From positions 7,214,917 through 7,278,916 of the forward strand of contig NC_052102.1 of NCBI RefSeq assembly GCF_012273895.1: a stretch of DNA of 64,000 bases, given 5' to 3'. Shown one piece after another: positions 38,019-50,300 of the stretch (position 1 is its first letter; each line of letters opens with the position of its first letter). The stretch is from Zerene cesonia (Eukaryota > Arthropoda > Insecta > Lepidoptera > Pieridae). The notes beneath the pieces are model-generated. The model worked only from the letters and a program-made list of their open reading frames with translations. It did not search any database and had not been told where the DNA came from. The position numbers and the translations under genes are program-made.

Positions 38019-40560
38019 CCTGCCCCGCCACCCCCTCACCCGTCACCCGTCACCCGTCACCCGTCACACCCGTCACCCCCCACCCTCTTCAGCCCCCTTG
38101 GTTCGTTTCCCTCGGCCCATTCCACCCCATCAGCAAGTCGCCCGCGCCCCGCGTTTTCCATATCGGTCGCGCCTCTGACACACTCGGGAAGGCGGGTCGT
38201 TCCGCAGCGGAGGTGGTGATATCTTAGTGATAGCGGTTAGTTTAGCGGCGGTGGCGAGCCGCGCCGCAGCCGGCCGCGACGCGCCGCCGCCGGGCACGTG
38301 TGCTAGTCTTCGGGAAAGAGTGTGTACATATGTAGCGGGATATGTTTCTCAGGCACGGTCATGCGATTGTGATATGAATAGTTTTCGAAACGCAGGAGCC
38401 GTATGATTAATTTTTGTCGAGATCGTACCGACGTCGTCGAATAGTAGTTAGTGAGGTTTCAAATGTTTTATTACTATTATATATTATTTTTTTAAGATAC
38501 GATATGAGTTCCTGATGTGACGTGCGAGTTCGTTGTATATAGGCACGACGGCGCGCGCGAGAGCCGCTCGCGCCGCGCCGCAGCTTTCTGGCTTCGGCCG
38601 AGGCCGGTGTCAAAAGTTGCAACCCACTCCTATTGTGAGCATTTTTGTGAGAATTATGTTACTTTTTTACGTATGTTATAATTTATGAAATTATGTTTAT
38701 AGATGACAAGTTTTACACTAGTTTAGATTAAGCGAATCGATAATAATGAAACACCAATAGCGTAGCCGCTTCTCTCCTTCGGCACGAGAACTTTTGACGC
38801 CGGAGCACAATTCACGTTCGGTCGAGCACGGCCCCACTTCACCCTCCCACACCCTTAGCATAGGTCGCAACACTCCTAGAGTGGATAGCAAACGAATATT
38901 CAAAATGAACAATGAACGTTGTCGGACAATATATAAAATCGAAGGCATTCTTCCGAGTTATTTACCCACATTCTAGAATAGAACGTTGGCTTTTATTCCA
39001 GATAGATTCTGCTAGATCTTAAACCGATCGATTTCCGTCTACGGATGCACAAATAGTGACCGACGATCGCGTCCGATGTACCTTGAAATTCAGAGTGATT
39101 ACATAGTTCCCCTGTATCGTTTCAATCGCAGCAAGCAGTATTAAGTTTGACTCGAAATCTCGTATGTATGTAGAGGTGATATGCGGATAGAGAGAGGCGG
39201 GCGCGCCTGGCGCCGCGGCCGGTCGCGCGGCGGCCGCGACGCGACTGCGACGCGACCGCGACACGCCCCTGGCGGCGCGCGACTGGTCGCGGCGCGCAGG
39301 CACAAGCTTCCCGAGGCATGGAAGCCCAATGCCTACTATTATTCCTAGTCCATATCCTTTTGTTGATCAGTCATGCGTATAATGTTAGAATAAAATATTA
39401 ATAATTTGATTTATTCCTCCCATTTAGTGGATATTTTGATAATGATATATTAATAATGAAATATTTAAGATACATAATACATATTTGATTCTAAATCCTG
39501 ATAAAGTGACACTACGTTAGTAATTTAGTCGGAGGGATACTTGTGCCGTGATTATATTTTTAGGTATATATTATAAAATGAATAATTCCTAGCGTCGGAA
39601 TTAAAGAAGTGATTAATGTGTAAGTGCGTTATATTTATTGTCGTATATCGTAAGTGGAATGCCATATCGATAAAAGATGAATAGCGAAAATTGGAGTTAA
39701 ACTCGTTAGGAGGTCGTTTGTGTTTTGTATTGATTGTTATTATCGGTTTCGAGCTGGAGGCTGGCGTGACGTTTCGCTTTTATCAATACGGCAATATGAC
39801 TCTTAAACACATAAGTTGTCATCCTTTATTTTATATTTTTTGTTGAAATTTATCGTTTCAAGGATTATTTGTTGCCTATAATTTTATAATCAAAATTTTA
39901 TGATCTGACGCATTTATTGTAAGACAATCGATTAATTTTATAATTAATTAGTGTGATAATAAATATAATGGTATCAAATTGCCGTTATAAAAGATAGAAC
40001 ATCGAAAGTATCCTTCCTGTTTAGAAGGGACTCTTCTGGCCCAAGGTTTCTAGTGGATTTTATATTTTTCTTTTTGTTGTATTTTTAATGTTGCGTGTGT
40101 CTTACACATAATATATTTCATTTTTGTGATATTTTTAACTATAAAGTACTGTTATTGTAAATCCAAATGGAATAATGGAGACCTAATTAAATATTCAAGA
40201 ATTTATTTGTAAATCACAAAAAAAATGTAAAACTGTAAATATATTGACAAAAAAAATGAACTGCAACACAATAATTGATTATTATTATTATTATTATCTC
40301 TCATGAAGTACACTGTAAGTTCTTAATACCTAAATAATGGTATGTTATTATGTAGTAGGTACAGTCTACTAAAAGTAAACCGGTCCAGTGAACAAAGTAT
40401 TGATATAATATTGTGAACATTTTTTTATTCATGAGCAATCACAGAAAGTACATGACATTGTAATATTATTTATGAAATTACTATGTGATGTGATCTTCGG
40501 ATCGATTTTGAGTACAGTATAGATAATAAACAACTGAATATGTGATTTGGCCCTTTTATT
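38019..40560 (+). other. Probable 3' UTR and flank of the CCCH transcript, with GC-rich patches
   Basis: The stretch starts with the (CCCGTCA)n tract (about 38037-38080), then GC-rich blocks at 38230-38300, 38540-38600 and 39200-39300. The last contains an imperfect 11-bp repeat built on GCGACGCGAC. After 39340 it is AT-rich. Several AATAAA hexamers occur (for example AGAATAAAATATT near 39390 and ATAATAAACAAC near 40525) and could end transcripts. A TTA-type microsatellite is at about 40275-40298. No protein-coding exon was recognised. Confidence 0.5.
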
Positions 40561-41104
40561 TATGTTCCCTTACCTTAATATACTAAGCTATTATAAAATA
40601 TGTCGCCTTACACCATTTTTCAAAACCTTCACGATTGCGCGGAGTGTTTTATATATCTATTTATACTGACAATTGCAAGTGTTGTTTTGCTTAAAAGTAC
40701 AATTAATATACATGTAAAAACCTCGAAAAAGATCTGCTGTTGGATTTTGTCACAATAGAAGAGAATTAAAATATTTTAATGTACATGTTCGACTACAGAA
40801 TTACAACACAACCATTATAGAAAACCATAACTGACTATCATAAGAACACTTAAAATTCAGATGTAATTCAAGTTCCCATCTAGTTCTGTTTTTCTTAGTA
40901 GAAAATCATGTTTTCCATTCATTAAAATAATATAAGATAAATTGATTATAAGTAATACATATATTGTCTATAAGTATTATTGATATAGTGTTTTTTTATT
41001 TAATTTGCCTAAAAAATCTCTGTCAATCTAAAACGACTGAAATATTCAGAATAAAATGATGCAAAATACTGGATATTATTTGAATTTGAAGACGAGAATA
41101 GTCC

Positions 41105-41415
41105 TCTTTTTATGTTATGGCCGGCAATAGAGCTGATGGGTAGCTTGATGGTAAGCGCTACCACCGCCCATGAACATTAAGAGAGATAAGGTCAATTGTA
41201 GACCTTACGCCTCTACAAATGGATTGCTGACTTTAAATTGCGAAGGGATTAAGAAAGGATTGTCCAGAGGAAAATAGGAAAGGACTGGGAAGGGTAAAGA
41301 AAAGGAAATGGGCCTCCGGTTTCCCCACTCATCGTACGGTTTTCTGTTGGGATGTGGTACTTTCCCGGTGCGGGCTGGCCCAATCTGTACCGAAGCGTGC
41401 TTGACTCCCGCATAA
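41105..41415 (+). repeat. Interspersed retroposon-like repeat with A-rich 3' end
   Basis: The phrases GCGCTACCACCGCCCATGAA, GTAGACCTTACGCCTCTACA and GGTGCGGGCTGGCCCAAT resemble a repeat I know from lepidopteran genomic sequence. It ends CTCCCGCATAAAAAAAATA, an A-rich tail in + orientation. The family name is uncertain. Confidence 0.6.
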
Positions 41416-41465
41416 AAAAAATAGAATTAAACTTTAGCGAACTTCTTAGTTATAACAGAACAAAG

Positions 41466-41700
41466 TCGGTAGCCCAATATACTGGGGGGATTTAAAATTT
41501 GTGGACCTTCAAGTAATGCATGTGTCGGCCCTCTGGTAGCAGAAGCTAATCTGGTATTGAAAATTCCGCCTCACAAGACAAAATTCTATCAAAATTCGTA
41601 TCATGTGCAAGTCATAGTCTTGTGGAATGCCCTTCCAATAAATATTAGACGCGCCAATCACTGAGTATATTTAAAAAACAAATATTAAACCATTTCTTTA
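41466..41700 (+). pseudogene. 3' fragment of a LINE reverse-transcriptase ORF
   Basis: One frame at about 41566-41655 reads PHKTKFYQNSYHVQVIVLWN followed by ALPINIRRA. This is the C-terminal motif (F-H-V...LWN-LP--IR) of many non-LTR reverse transcriptases. It then falls into stops and AT-rich sequence. It is a dead LINE fragment, not a host gene. Confidence 0.65.
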
Positions 41701-42006
41701 GTCAGTTGTTGTATTTGTTCGAATTTATAAATTTAAGTATGTATGTATGTTTATTGTAGTAATATATGTATATGTATATGTTTTGGTTCATTTCGTTTGA
41801 TTCTCTCCCCTTCTTTGAAACTCCACCTACACTAATGACAAAGTATAATAATATATATATATCCTATCCAAAGGTTGCCTGGCAGAGATCGCTTATAAGC
41901 GATAAGGCTGCCTATTTAACCTTTAAATGTTTATTTCCTTTCTTGTTTTCTTCATCTTCGTTTCATAATCTTCCTCGTTTATATGTGTTTAATAAAGTAT
42001 ATTGTA

Positions 42007-42213
42007 CTAGCTGCGCCGCGCGGTTTCACCCGCGTAAGTCCGTATCCCGTAGGAATATCGGGATAAAAAGTTGCCTATATGTTATTCCAGTTGTCCAGCT
42101 GTCTACGTACCAAATTTCATTGCAATCGGTTCAGTAGTCTTTGCGAGAAAGAGCAACAAACACACAAACATCCTTACAAACTTTCGTATTTATCATATTA
42201 GTAGGAAGTAGGA
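42007..42213 (+). repeat. Interspersed repeat, CTAGCTGCGCC family, copy 1
   Basis: The element begins CTAGCTGCGCC with CGGTTTCACCCGCGTAAG, has AATATCGGGATAAAAAGTTG in the centre, then ATCGGTTCAGTAG, AACAAACACACAAACATCC and CTTACAAACTTTCG, and ends ATTAGTAGGA...GTAGGAT. The second copy at 54560-54739 shares all these blocks. I associate it with abundant lepidopteran short elements; its class is not certain. Confidence 0.8.
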
Positions 42214-42909
42214 TTGTATTGTATTGTATTAATCCGTAACAACTTAACCAAATTGTATTTCAGGTGAGTAATACAGTTTTTGGTAACTTTTCATTCCGTA
42301 AGACAACAGTCTATTTTTCCTTAAAATATGGAGTTCCTCGTAACAACAGCTGCTAACACAACACGTTTCTTTCTGTACAAATGTTGTCTGATAAAAACAG
42401 GCAAGAACCATGACCCCATTTTTTTGCCCGAAAAACGACCTTCACAGTGACTCACTAGGTATTGTGCTCACTATTACGCAGTCCGTCATTTAATACTTCC
42501 TGGTAGTTTGATAAAATGGTCTATGATTGAATATTGCTGAGGTAAAAACTAATGTACCTACTGGATACTAGGTACTAAGTGGAGATAGAGCGGTAAAGAG
42601 CCTGATTTTTTTTAGTAAAGATTTACGAACTAATCAGCATAGATTAGCTACTTAGTAGAGTCTATGCCATTCATTAGAAAATACCCAGTCATATGGATGC
42701 CTGGAGTTTATAAATTCGGGATCATATAAAGAACACAAGTGCTATCTCTTGAAAAACTGAGTATGAACAATTGAATTGAGAGTTTTAAGTACAACCCGAC
42801 GGCTCGTTCCAGACGAATCATAAGAGATTTAATGCAACCTCCCCGGGAAGAAAACAATAACAAGTAACGGAATGAATCAATGTGTTATAAACCGCCTTTA
42901 CCATCCTCT

Positions 42910-43400
42910 GAGGTATTTGAAAACATAAGTTAATTACCAGACTTCAGAACAAACAGCATCGAGCTGTTGCTTCCATGACAATGTTGGGTCTATTGTAACA
43001 CCCAGATATCTCACAAATAGTTGTGGCTATTTGCAGAAACGCACAATCAAATTGGGCAGTAGTATCCTCCTGAGACAATCGTGGGCGTAGATAGTAAAAG
43101 TTGAGGGAGGCAAGGAGGAAATTTTGATGGTATTTACTTTTCTTAATATCAGTATCGCCATTATACGAAATAATCTTACAGCTATTGAGAGAGATATTAT
43201 TACATAAGTATGTAGAGAAGAAACATGTCCTAAGGCTGCTCTGTGGTATGCCGACCAGTTTCTACTCACTTGTGTTAATATTAATAACGACACACTGTGT
43301 ACGGCCAAAAGGTATCTACTAAAAATATCCAGCACAAAGCCTCTGATACCACAACGTTTAAATTCTGATAGAAGAATAGGAATAGACATAGAGACAGCCT
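42910..43400 (-). pseudogene. Degenerate LINE reverse-transcriptase fragment
   Basis: On the minus strand, 42971-43010 encodes YLGVTIDPTLSWKQQLD, and further upstream (43190-43260) KLVGIPQSSLRTCFFSTYL. These resemble the non-LTR RT motifs G(V/I)PQGSxLGPxLFxxY and xLGVxxDxxLxW. The frame is broken by stops and shifts. It is a Jockey-like remnant upstream of the golgin gene, and the glycine of the PQG core is lost. Confidence 0.65.
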
Positions 43401-43689
43401 ACTAATTTTTTAATTAATTAGTCGCCGTTCTGCTATACACAGTTATTATATATAAATTACAAAATTAAAATGTAGGTTTTCGTTCTCTCAATTTTCTATG
43501 GACTTCTTTCGTGACGCATACATTATGGTAAAAAGTCAATAACATCTCACAACGACACAAAGAGTGAAGCGAAGGTATGAAAAAAGTCCCGTAAAATAAT
43601 CATGCCAGATTTGGAGAGAACATATATGAAAAGAATTATAGAAAATACCGCTTCATTGTTTGTAACTTCACATTACAATATCTACTGAA

Positions 43690-44188
43690 TTGACGTCACA
43701 CTGTACAGCTGTGGTGTACGCAGTGTATATCGGAATATACTGCGGTCCGCGGGGCGCGGGCCTACGGCATTGAGTTTTGACGTTTGACATATATGTCAGT
43801 CGTAAGCAATCAGCTGTCATACGAGTATTATGTTCTTGTAGAGAGCGTTCGCGAATTGCGATTATAATTTATGATTTGCGATTTGCATACATTTATTTTA
43901 CTTTTTCACAACAGTTGCTAATAGGATACTTGAACCGCAAGTTCCGCTATAATATATTTAATCACAGTTTTCATTATACATTTGTTATGCCTTACTTTCT
44001 ATATCGTATTGTGAGTAAGATGGTTTTGATAATAGGATCCTTTAATAACTATTAAGGTTTCAATACATATTGAAGTGTTTAATATATAGTAAGTTACTAT
44101 TAATTACCGTTACAGTGAAGCTAGAGGACTAATACGTAATTTAAATACTGCTTGTTGCGTTTACAGCGACCAATAATCTTCACCTACG
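43690..44188 (+). promoter_or_regulatory. Likely promoter and 5' UTR region of the golgin gene
   Basis: A GC-rich spot (CGGTCCGCGGGGCGCGGG) at 43743-43760 is followed by TTTTGACGTTTGACATATAT near 43775, in the 500 bases before the start codon. An acceptor-like TTGCGTTTACAG at 44155-44166 could end a 5' UTR intron, leaving a short leader before the ATG. No TATA box is obvious. This is inferred from position. Confidence 0.4.
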
Positions 44189-44305
44189 ATGTTTGCAAGT
44201 TTAAAGAGTAAAATTAAAGAAGAAACTGGAAGTGATATTAGTAAATTGACGAGTAGTTGGCGCAGTGGAGCCTTTTTGGGCAGAATAACATTGCGAGATG
44301 ACTCG
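44189..44305 (+). CDS. Golgin exon 1 (start codon)
   Basis: The ATG at 44189 is in context CTACGATGT. The 117 nt encode 39 residues beginning MFASLKSKIKEETGSDISKL. The donor is CTCG|GTATGA, phase 0. The amphipathic N-terminus is the family hallmark and fixes the start. Confidence 0.92.
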
Positions 44306-47300
44306 GTATGATTTGTTTTATTATTAGACTAATAATTTTGTAACTGTAGAACAACTCGCCTTAAAAAACATATTTAGCTTGATACACGTACATTATTTTA
44401 ATTTACAGTCAACAACCAGCCCATCTAGTTCTGGTCAGGCAGACTCAACATCAGATGTAAGTACTTAGCGTCAATAGTAGTAACTAAGTAAGAGTAAAAG
44501 TAAGATCTATAAATAATCAACTTTCATGTCTTAATGTTCATGTAATTTTAACTCTATTGGAAAGAATGTTATTTATTATTTTTTTACTTTTATTACAGTC
44601 AATATCGCCACAAATGCAAACATATCTATCAGACCGCACTGGTGGTCAGGTAGATCAAGTGGCACTGCAGCAGCAGTATGCAACACAGCTGGAAGAAAAG
44701 CTCCGTGACAGGGATCTGTATTGGGAGCAAAGGATTGAGGAGTTAAAGCTTTCACTTGCATCGGTACAAGGTATATATATCTTGTTAGATTCTAATAAAC
44801 AACTAACTGATTTGAAGTATAAGCATATGAGCGGGGAGCCTGCTGGATGCAGGCTGCCAGTGACTGGTTGGGGTGGAAATCCTTGAGGGAAGCTTTTGTC
44901 TAGCAGTGAATGTCCCATGGCTGAAACAACGACATAGGAGTGGTTTTGTGATATTTGGTCAAGGTATTTAGTTGCCAACAGTGGATTTGATCACAGCATT
45001 TTTTATATGTATAAAATTATATATTTATAAGTTATGTAATACTTCCTACTCGCAACTTAGACAACATTGTATGAAAACAGCCCCAACTCTTCCCATATTT
45101 TATTATATAAGACATATATCATACTGAAGACTGACGAAAACGAACATAGCTTAGTATGCTCAAATGAATACCTCACATTAGATTTCCTTAGTTTGTTGTC
45201 TCAATAAAACTTCAATTTATTTTTACAATTATGAACAAGGATGATAACAAAAACCAAAATTATATCTAGATTGAAAATTTCTAATTAAAGTCCATTTGGT
45301 GGCAATAATAAGCAAAATTTAAAACACAAACAATGTGTTAACCTAGGTTGAGTATTTCATATTCCATTATCATGAAACTGATAACAGCATTCTTACTTCT
45401 CAGTAAAAATTCATGTTAAAATGTTTAAAAAATAGCCTATGATGGCATGCATGCAAAAATATGTTAATGTAATTTACAGTATTATGTACAAAAGTTATCA
45501 GGTTCCATGGGGTAAGAAACCATTCCAATACCATTGAGTAACTGTACCAAATAACAATAATTTCCTATTAGAAACCCATGAGACAAATGAAATAAAAAGT
45601 TTGATTGAGTTCCTTTGATTCTGGGAAAGCCAGCGAAAAAGAATTTAGTATAGAATTAATTTATTTCTATCTCAAGGCTTAAATTATATAGACTTACTCC
45701 ACCAATTTACATTTAAACTAATTAGTTAAGTGTTAATTTCATTAGTGTGGTACAAAATTTCCACTCCTTATCTAATGTTCTCATTTGGCTATTGAATTGG
45801 ATAAAAAAATGACAACTTTCAGATAATTAATTCATTTACAAGTTTGATCACACCCAACCATGTCCACATTAAATGAGAGTTTTGCGGGAAAAGCCTTTTC
45901 TTTCTTAAAAAAAAGAAGCCAAGGTAAGGTTCTGGCCTTTCAATCCAATATCCATCCATCCATCCATTCGCCTTCAATCTTCTTTAGTAAGATATCTGAA
46001 ATATATATATTTATTATATTTAAAGGTGAAGAAGCTGTAGCAGCTCAGACTGTAGCGCGAACAGCTCAAGCAGAGGCATCTAAGGCAATTACCGAGAGAG
46101 ATGCGGCACAGAAACAACTTAATGAGCTAAAAACAAGATTGGCAGCTGCTGAGAATGCACAAGACCGGCTTGACATTTTGACAGTGAGATTTTAAAAACA
46201 TTCTCTATACCTATAAATTTAATTTAACAAAGGCCGCGTTCCATCGATACAATATTGTAATCATTGAAATAATGTTTCGTATTGGTTATGATGGTTCTTA
46301 ATCGTCTCAATAGATGGCGTGGGGTGCCCCTTAGACACATGAAACCGAAAGAGTAGAAGAAATTCGATTACTGTGGCAGGATCTCGGTTGGCCGAGAGGC
46401 TAGGCGTTGCTACGGTTAGGCAAAAAACGCAGGTTCGAATCCTGCCTCGTGATAAAATTTTTTCTATTCTTTCAAAATTTCTCATTTATAAAGCATTTCA
46501 ATGCTATAAAACTAAAAATTTAATTCTCTATACCTATGATTGATAAAATTTTTTTAGGATAAATTATACTATCCATATATAAGATACATATCTATATATA
46601 TAAAAGAAAGTCTTGTTAGTTTCACTATTTATAACTCAAGATCGGCTAAACCGATTATGTTGAAATTTGGTACAGAGATAGTTTTAGACCCGAGAAAGGA
46701 CATAGGATAGTTTTTATCCCGGAAATCTAACGGGAACGGGAACTTTGTTGGTAACGCCCCGAGTCTATCTTACCCGTGACTACGCGAGCAAAGCCGCTGG
46801 CGGAATGCTAGTTGTTAAATAAAAAAAATACAAAGTATTGCAACTACATTAGAACAACATGTTATTGGGTCAATTATTTCAAAATTAAAGTTGCTTATTT
46901 ACCACAATGTATGAAAATAGTTTTTTTTAGTAGAAAAAAAAGAACAAAATTTTTCACTTTTCACTCATTCACGATAAAAACATTTATGTTTATATTATAG
47001 TAGCGGTCCGCCCCGGTTTCGACCGTGGTACATTTATAACATATAGCCTTCCACAATAAATGGGCTATCTAACACTGAAAGAATTTTTCAAATCGAAAAA
47101 GTAGTTCCTGAGATTCTTGCGTTCAAACAAAAAACAAATGAAAGCTTTATAATATTAGTATAGATTACCTCACATTACATATTTTGTTTAAAGCGATATC
47201 TAAAGTTTTTATTGAAATAAACTGTAGATATTTTATTTTTTTATTTGAACTATGAATAGGAAGAGGTAGAGCAGTCGCGGCGTGAATGGGTCCGCGAGCG

Positions 47301-50300
47301 CGCGGAGCTGACGGCGGCGCTGGGCGCGGCGGACGCGCGCACCCGCGACCTCGCCGACGAGCTGCAGCTGCTGCGCGCCGCGCTGCCGCCGGACCACCCG
47401 CGCCACCACGTGCACGACGACGGTGAGTCGCGCCGCGAGTGCCCGCCTTTATTGCGGACCTAATCTTAACTGTATATAACTCAAAGGTGACCGACTGACA
47501 TAGTGATCTATCAACGCATAACCCAAACCAGTGGACGGATTGGGCTGAAATTGGGCATGCAGATAAATGTTGTGAAGGATTTTGATAATCTCTACCCCCA
47601 AGGGGATAAAATAGGGGATGAAAATTTATTAAGGCTGCGGCTGCTTGCGGCTGCTTCAACGGCTAATTTAATAATAAAAACGATAGTAATGAAATAAATA
47701 TTCATTTAGGTAGGTATAGAAATCAAAATTTTTAATACCGTTTATATTTCATGTTAAAGAAACGTATAAATATCTTAATATTTAAAGATATAATTCGTAG
47801 TATAAGTCCGACTTATCAAATTCAATCATTTCCGAAAGTAATAAATAGCACATAACACAATTATTTTACGACAATGATATGACAAAGCTTTGTAAATTTG
47901 TTGCTGCAATGGCCTTCATGGAGACGTGATCGTAATCAAACCAGAAGTAATTCCAGTCTTTTTCAATATTATACATTTTGACGATCTTTTTTCGGTTAAT
48001 AAAAAAGTGTTAGTGCAAGTGCAATCAGTTATTTGAGAATCAAGAGAAGCACCTCTTGATTCTCAAATAACTGATTGACATTAGGAAAATTTAAGTAGAG
48101 TCAATTTATGTATGTGTGTATAATATTTATATCTATAATCTGTATCTGTATTATCTCTATTAAAAACAAAACAAACACAGTGGCGTAGCTATCATAGGGC
48201 CAAGTGGTGTAGTGCACCAGGGCCCCGGAGCTCAGGGGGCCCTCTAACCTCAGCTTTGAAAGAGGGGAGGAGGGCCCTATTCTTTGCACCAGGGCCCTTG
48301 TCCCCCTAGCTACGCCACTGAACAAACATACTAATAAATTCGATATTCCTGAGCAACTCTTTTCATACGATTTGTTTTTTCCTTACAGATAAACGGGATA
48401 CACAACCAACGGGTTGTGCGGACTACGACCGCGTGTGTCGAGAGAGGGCCGTGTTGAGTCGTCAGCTGCAGGAAGCCAAGATGGTACTCGCCGATGTTAA
48501 GACTTCCTGGAGCGCGCAAATAGCAGCTTTGGAGACGCAGGTTTGTGGTATTTATTCAATTAATAATAGAAATTATAGATATATTGGTAGTTCATTAGAA
48601 TGTGAGAGCTTATTGCTATAAATAACATAAAGAATATTTAGTAATTATACACATTTATACCAAATTGATAAGAATGGTACGGTCATAATTTATAAGGGAA
48701 AAAACTGTATATTGTTATTGTTGATGTTTCGTGTAAAGTGAAGTGATCTGTATTTCTTAGTTTTTTAAAATGTTTTCATTAAAACAGTATAATATTTCTT
48801 ATTATGTAAATGTCTTATATTACTAGTGGATAATTACGCTATGCTTCCTATGAGGAAACATATTATATGTGGTGATGATGATGATGATGAATTGCGCCAT
48901 GCAATTATGTGCGGTGCGGTTCATTACGTTTATAAATTGATCTTTTAAATTTTGTACAACAGTGGCCAATTTAGTTAAAAGCCATTACCGTAAAATCTCC
49001 ATACATTGTAATGATTTATTTATTTTATTCATAGAGGGATATTTTACTTGTGCATTAGTGAAATCGTAATATTAGCTAAAGTGAACTTTAAAAACATTTT
49101 ACTTTATAAAAAGTAAGTATACAGATACTTAGAGTAATATCGTTTAAACTAAGGTTAAATGCATGATGTATATAACGCTTGCATTGTACTAAATTTTAAT
49201 TTTAGTCAAATAACTATCTTTGTATACCTAGTCTTGCCATAAATATTGTAATAAAGAAAAAAGAAAATTGTTAACTGCAAATAACATTTATTACTTNNNN
49301 NNNNNNNNNNNNNNNNNNNNNNNNNNNNNNNNNNNNNNNNNNNNNNNNNNNNNNNNNNNNNNNNNNNNNNNNNNNNNNNNNNNNNNNNNNNNNNNNNNNN
49401 NNNNNNNNNNNNNNNNNNNNNNNNNNNNNNNNNNNNNNNNNNNNNNNNNNNNNNNNNNNNNNNNNNNNNNNNNNNNNNNNNNNNNNNNNNNNNNNNNNNN
49501 NNNNNNNNNNNNNNNNNNNNNNNNNNNNNNNNNNNNNNNNNNNNNNNNNNNNNNNNNNNNNNNNNNNNNNNNNNNNNNNNNNNNNNNNNNNNNNNNNNNN
49601 NNNNNNNNNNNNNNNNNNNNNNNNNNNNNNNNNNNNNNNNNNNNNNNNNNNNNNNNNNNNNNNNNNNNNNNNNNNNNNNNNNNNNNNNNNNNNNNNNNNN
49701 NNNNNNNNNNNNNNNNNNNNNNNNNNNNNNNNNNNNNNNNNNNNNNNNNNNNNNNNNNNNNNNNNNNNNNNNNNNNNNNNNNNNNNNNNNNNNNNNNNNN
49801 NNNNNNNNNNNNNNNNNNNNNNNNNNNNNNNNNNNNNNNNNNNNNNNNNNNNNNNNNNNNNNNNNNNNNNNNNNNNNNNNNNNNNNNNNNNNNNNNNNNN
49901 NNNNNNNNNNNNNNNNNNNNNNNNNNNNNNNNNNNNNNNNNNNNNNNNNNNNNNNNNNNNNNNNNNNNNNNNNNNNNNNNNNNNNNNNNNNNNNNNNNNN
50001 NNNNNNNNNNNNNNNNNNNNNNNNNNNNNNNNNNNNNNNNNNNNNNNNNNNNNNNNNNNNNNNNNNNNNNNNNNNNNNNNNNNNNNNNNNNNNNNNNNNN
50101 NNNNNNNNNNNNNNNNNNNNNNNNNNNNNNNNNNNNNNNNNNNNNNNNNNNNNNNNNNNNNNNNNNNNNNNNNNNNNNNNNNNNNNNNNNNNNNNNNNNN
50201 NNNNNNNNNNNNNNNNNNNNNNNNNNNNNNNNNNNNNNNNNNNNNNNNNNNNNNNNNNNNNNNNNNNNNNNNNNNNNNNNNNNNNNNNNNNNNNNNGACA

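Larger units (their letters stand above)
32729..38060 (+). repeat. Contig B start: second copy of the mbl 3' region
   Basis: It is co-linear with 26433-31728, with one 35-bp insertion at 34625-34659 and scattered substitutions at roughly 0.3 percent. That is within the range expected between two alleles of one insect. The sequence continues beyond the point where contig A stops. Confidence 0.85.

Noticed and set aside
41766..42137. 123-residue plus-strand frame
   Set aside because: It is composed of LINE flank plus the CTAGCTGCGCC-family repeat.
43027..43389. 120-residue minus-strand frame as a novel membrane protein
   Set aside because: It overlaps, in another frame, the degenerate LINE reverse-transcriptase remnant.
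46376..46460. Functional tRNA gene
   Set aside because: The T-arm is good, but the acceptor stem is mismatched, the anticodon arm is irregular, and a shared SINE tail follows directly in three copies.
47165..47659. 164-residue minus-strand frame rich in Ala/Arg
   Set aside because: It is the antisense shadow of GC-rich golgin exon 5 and has no family motifs.
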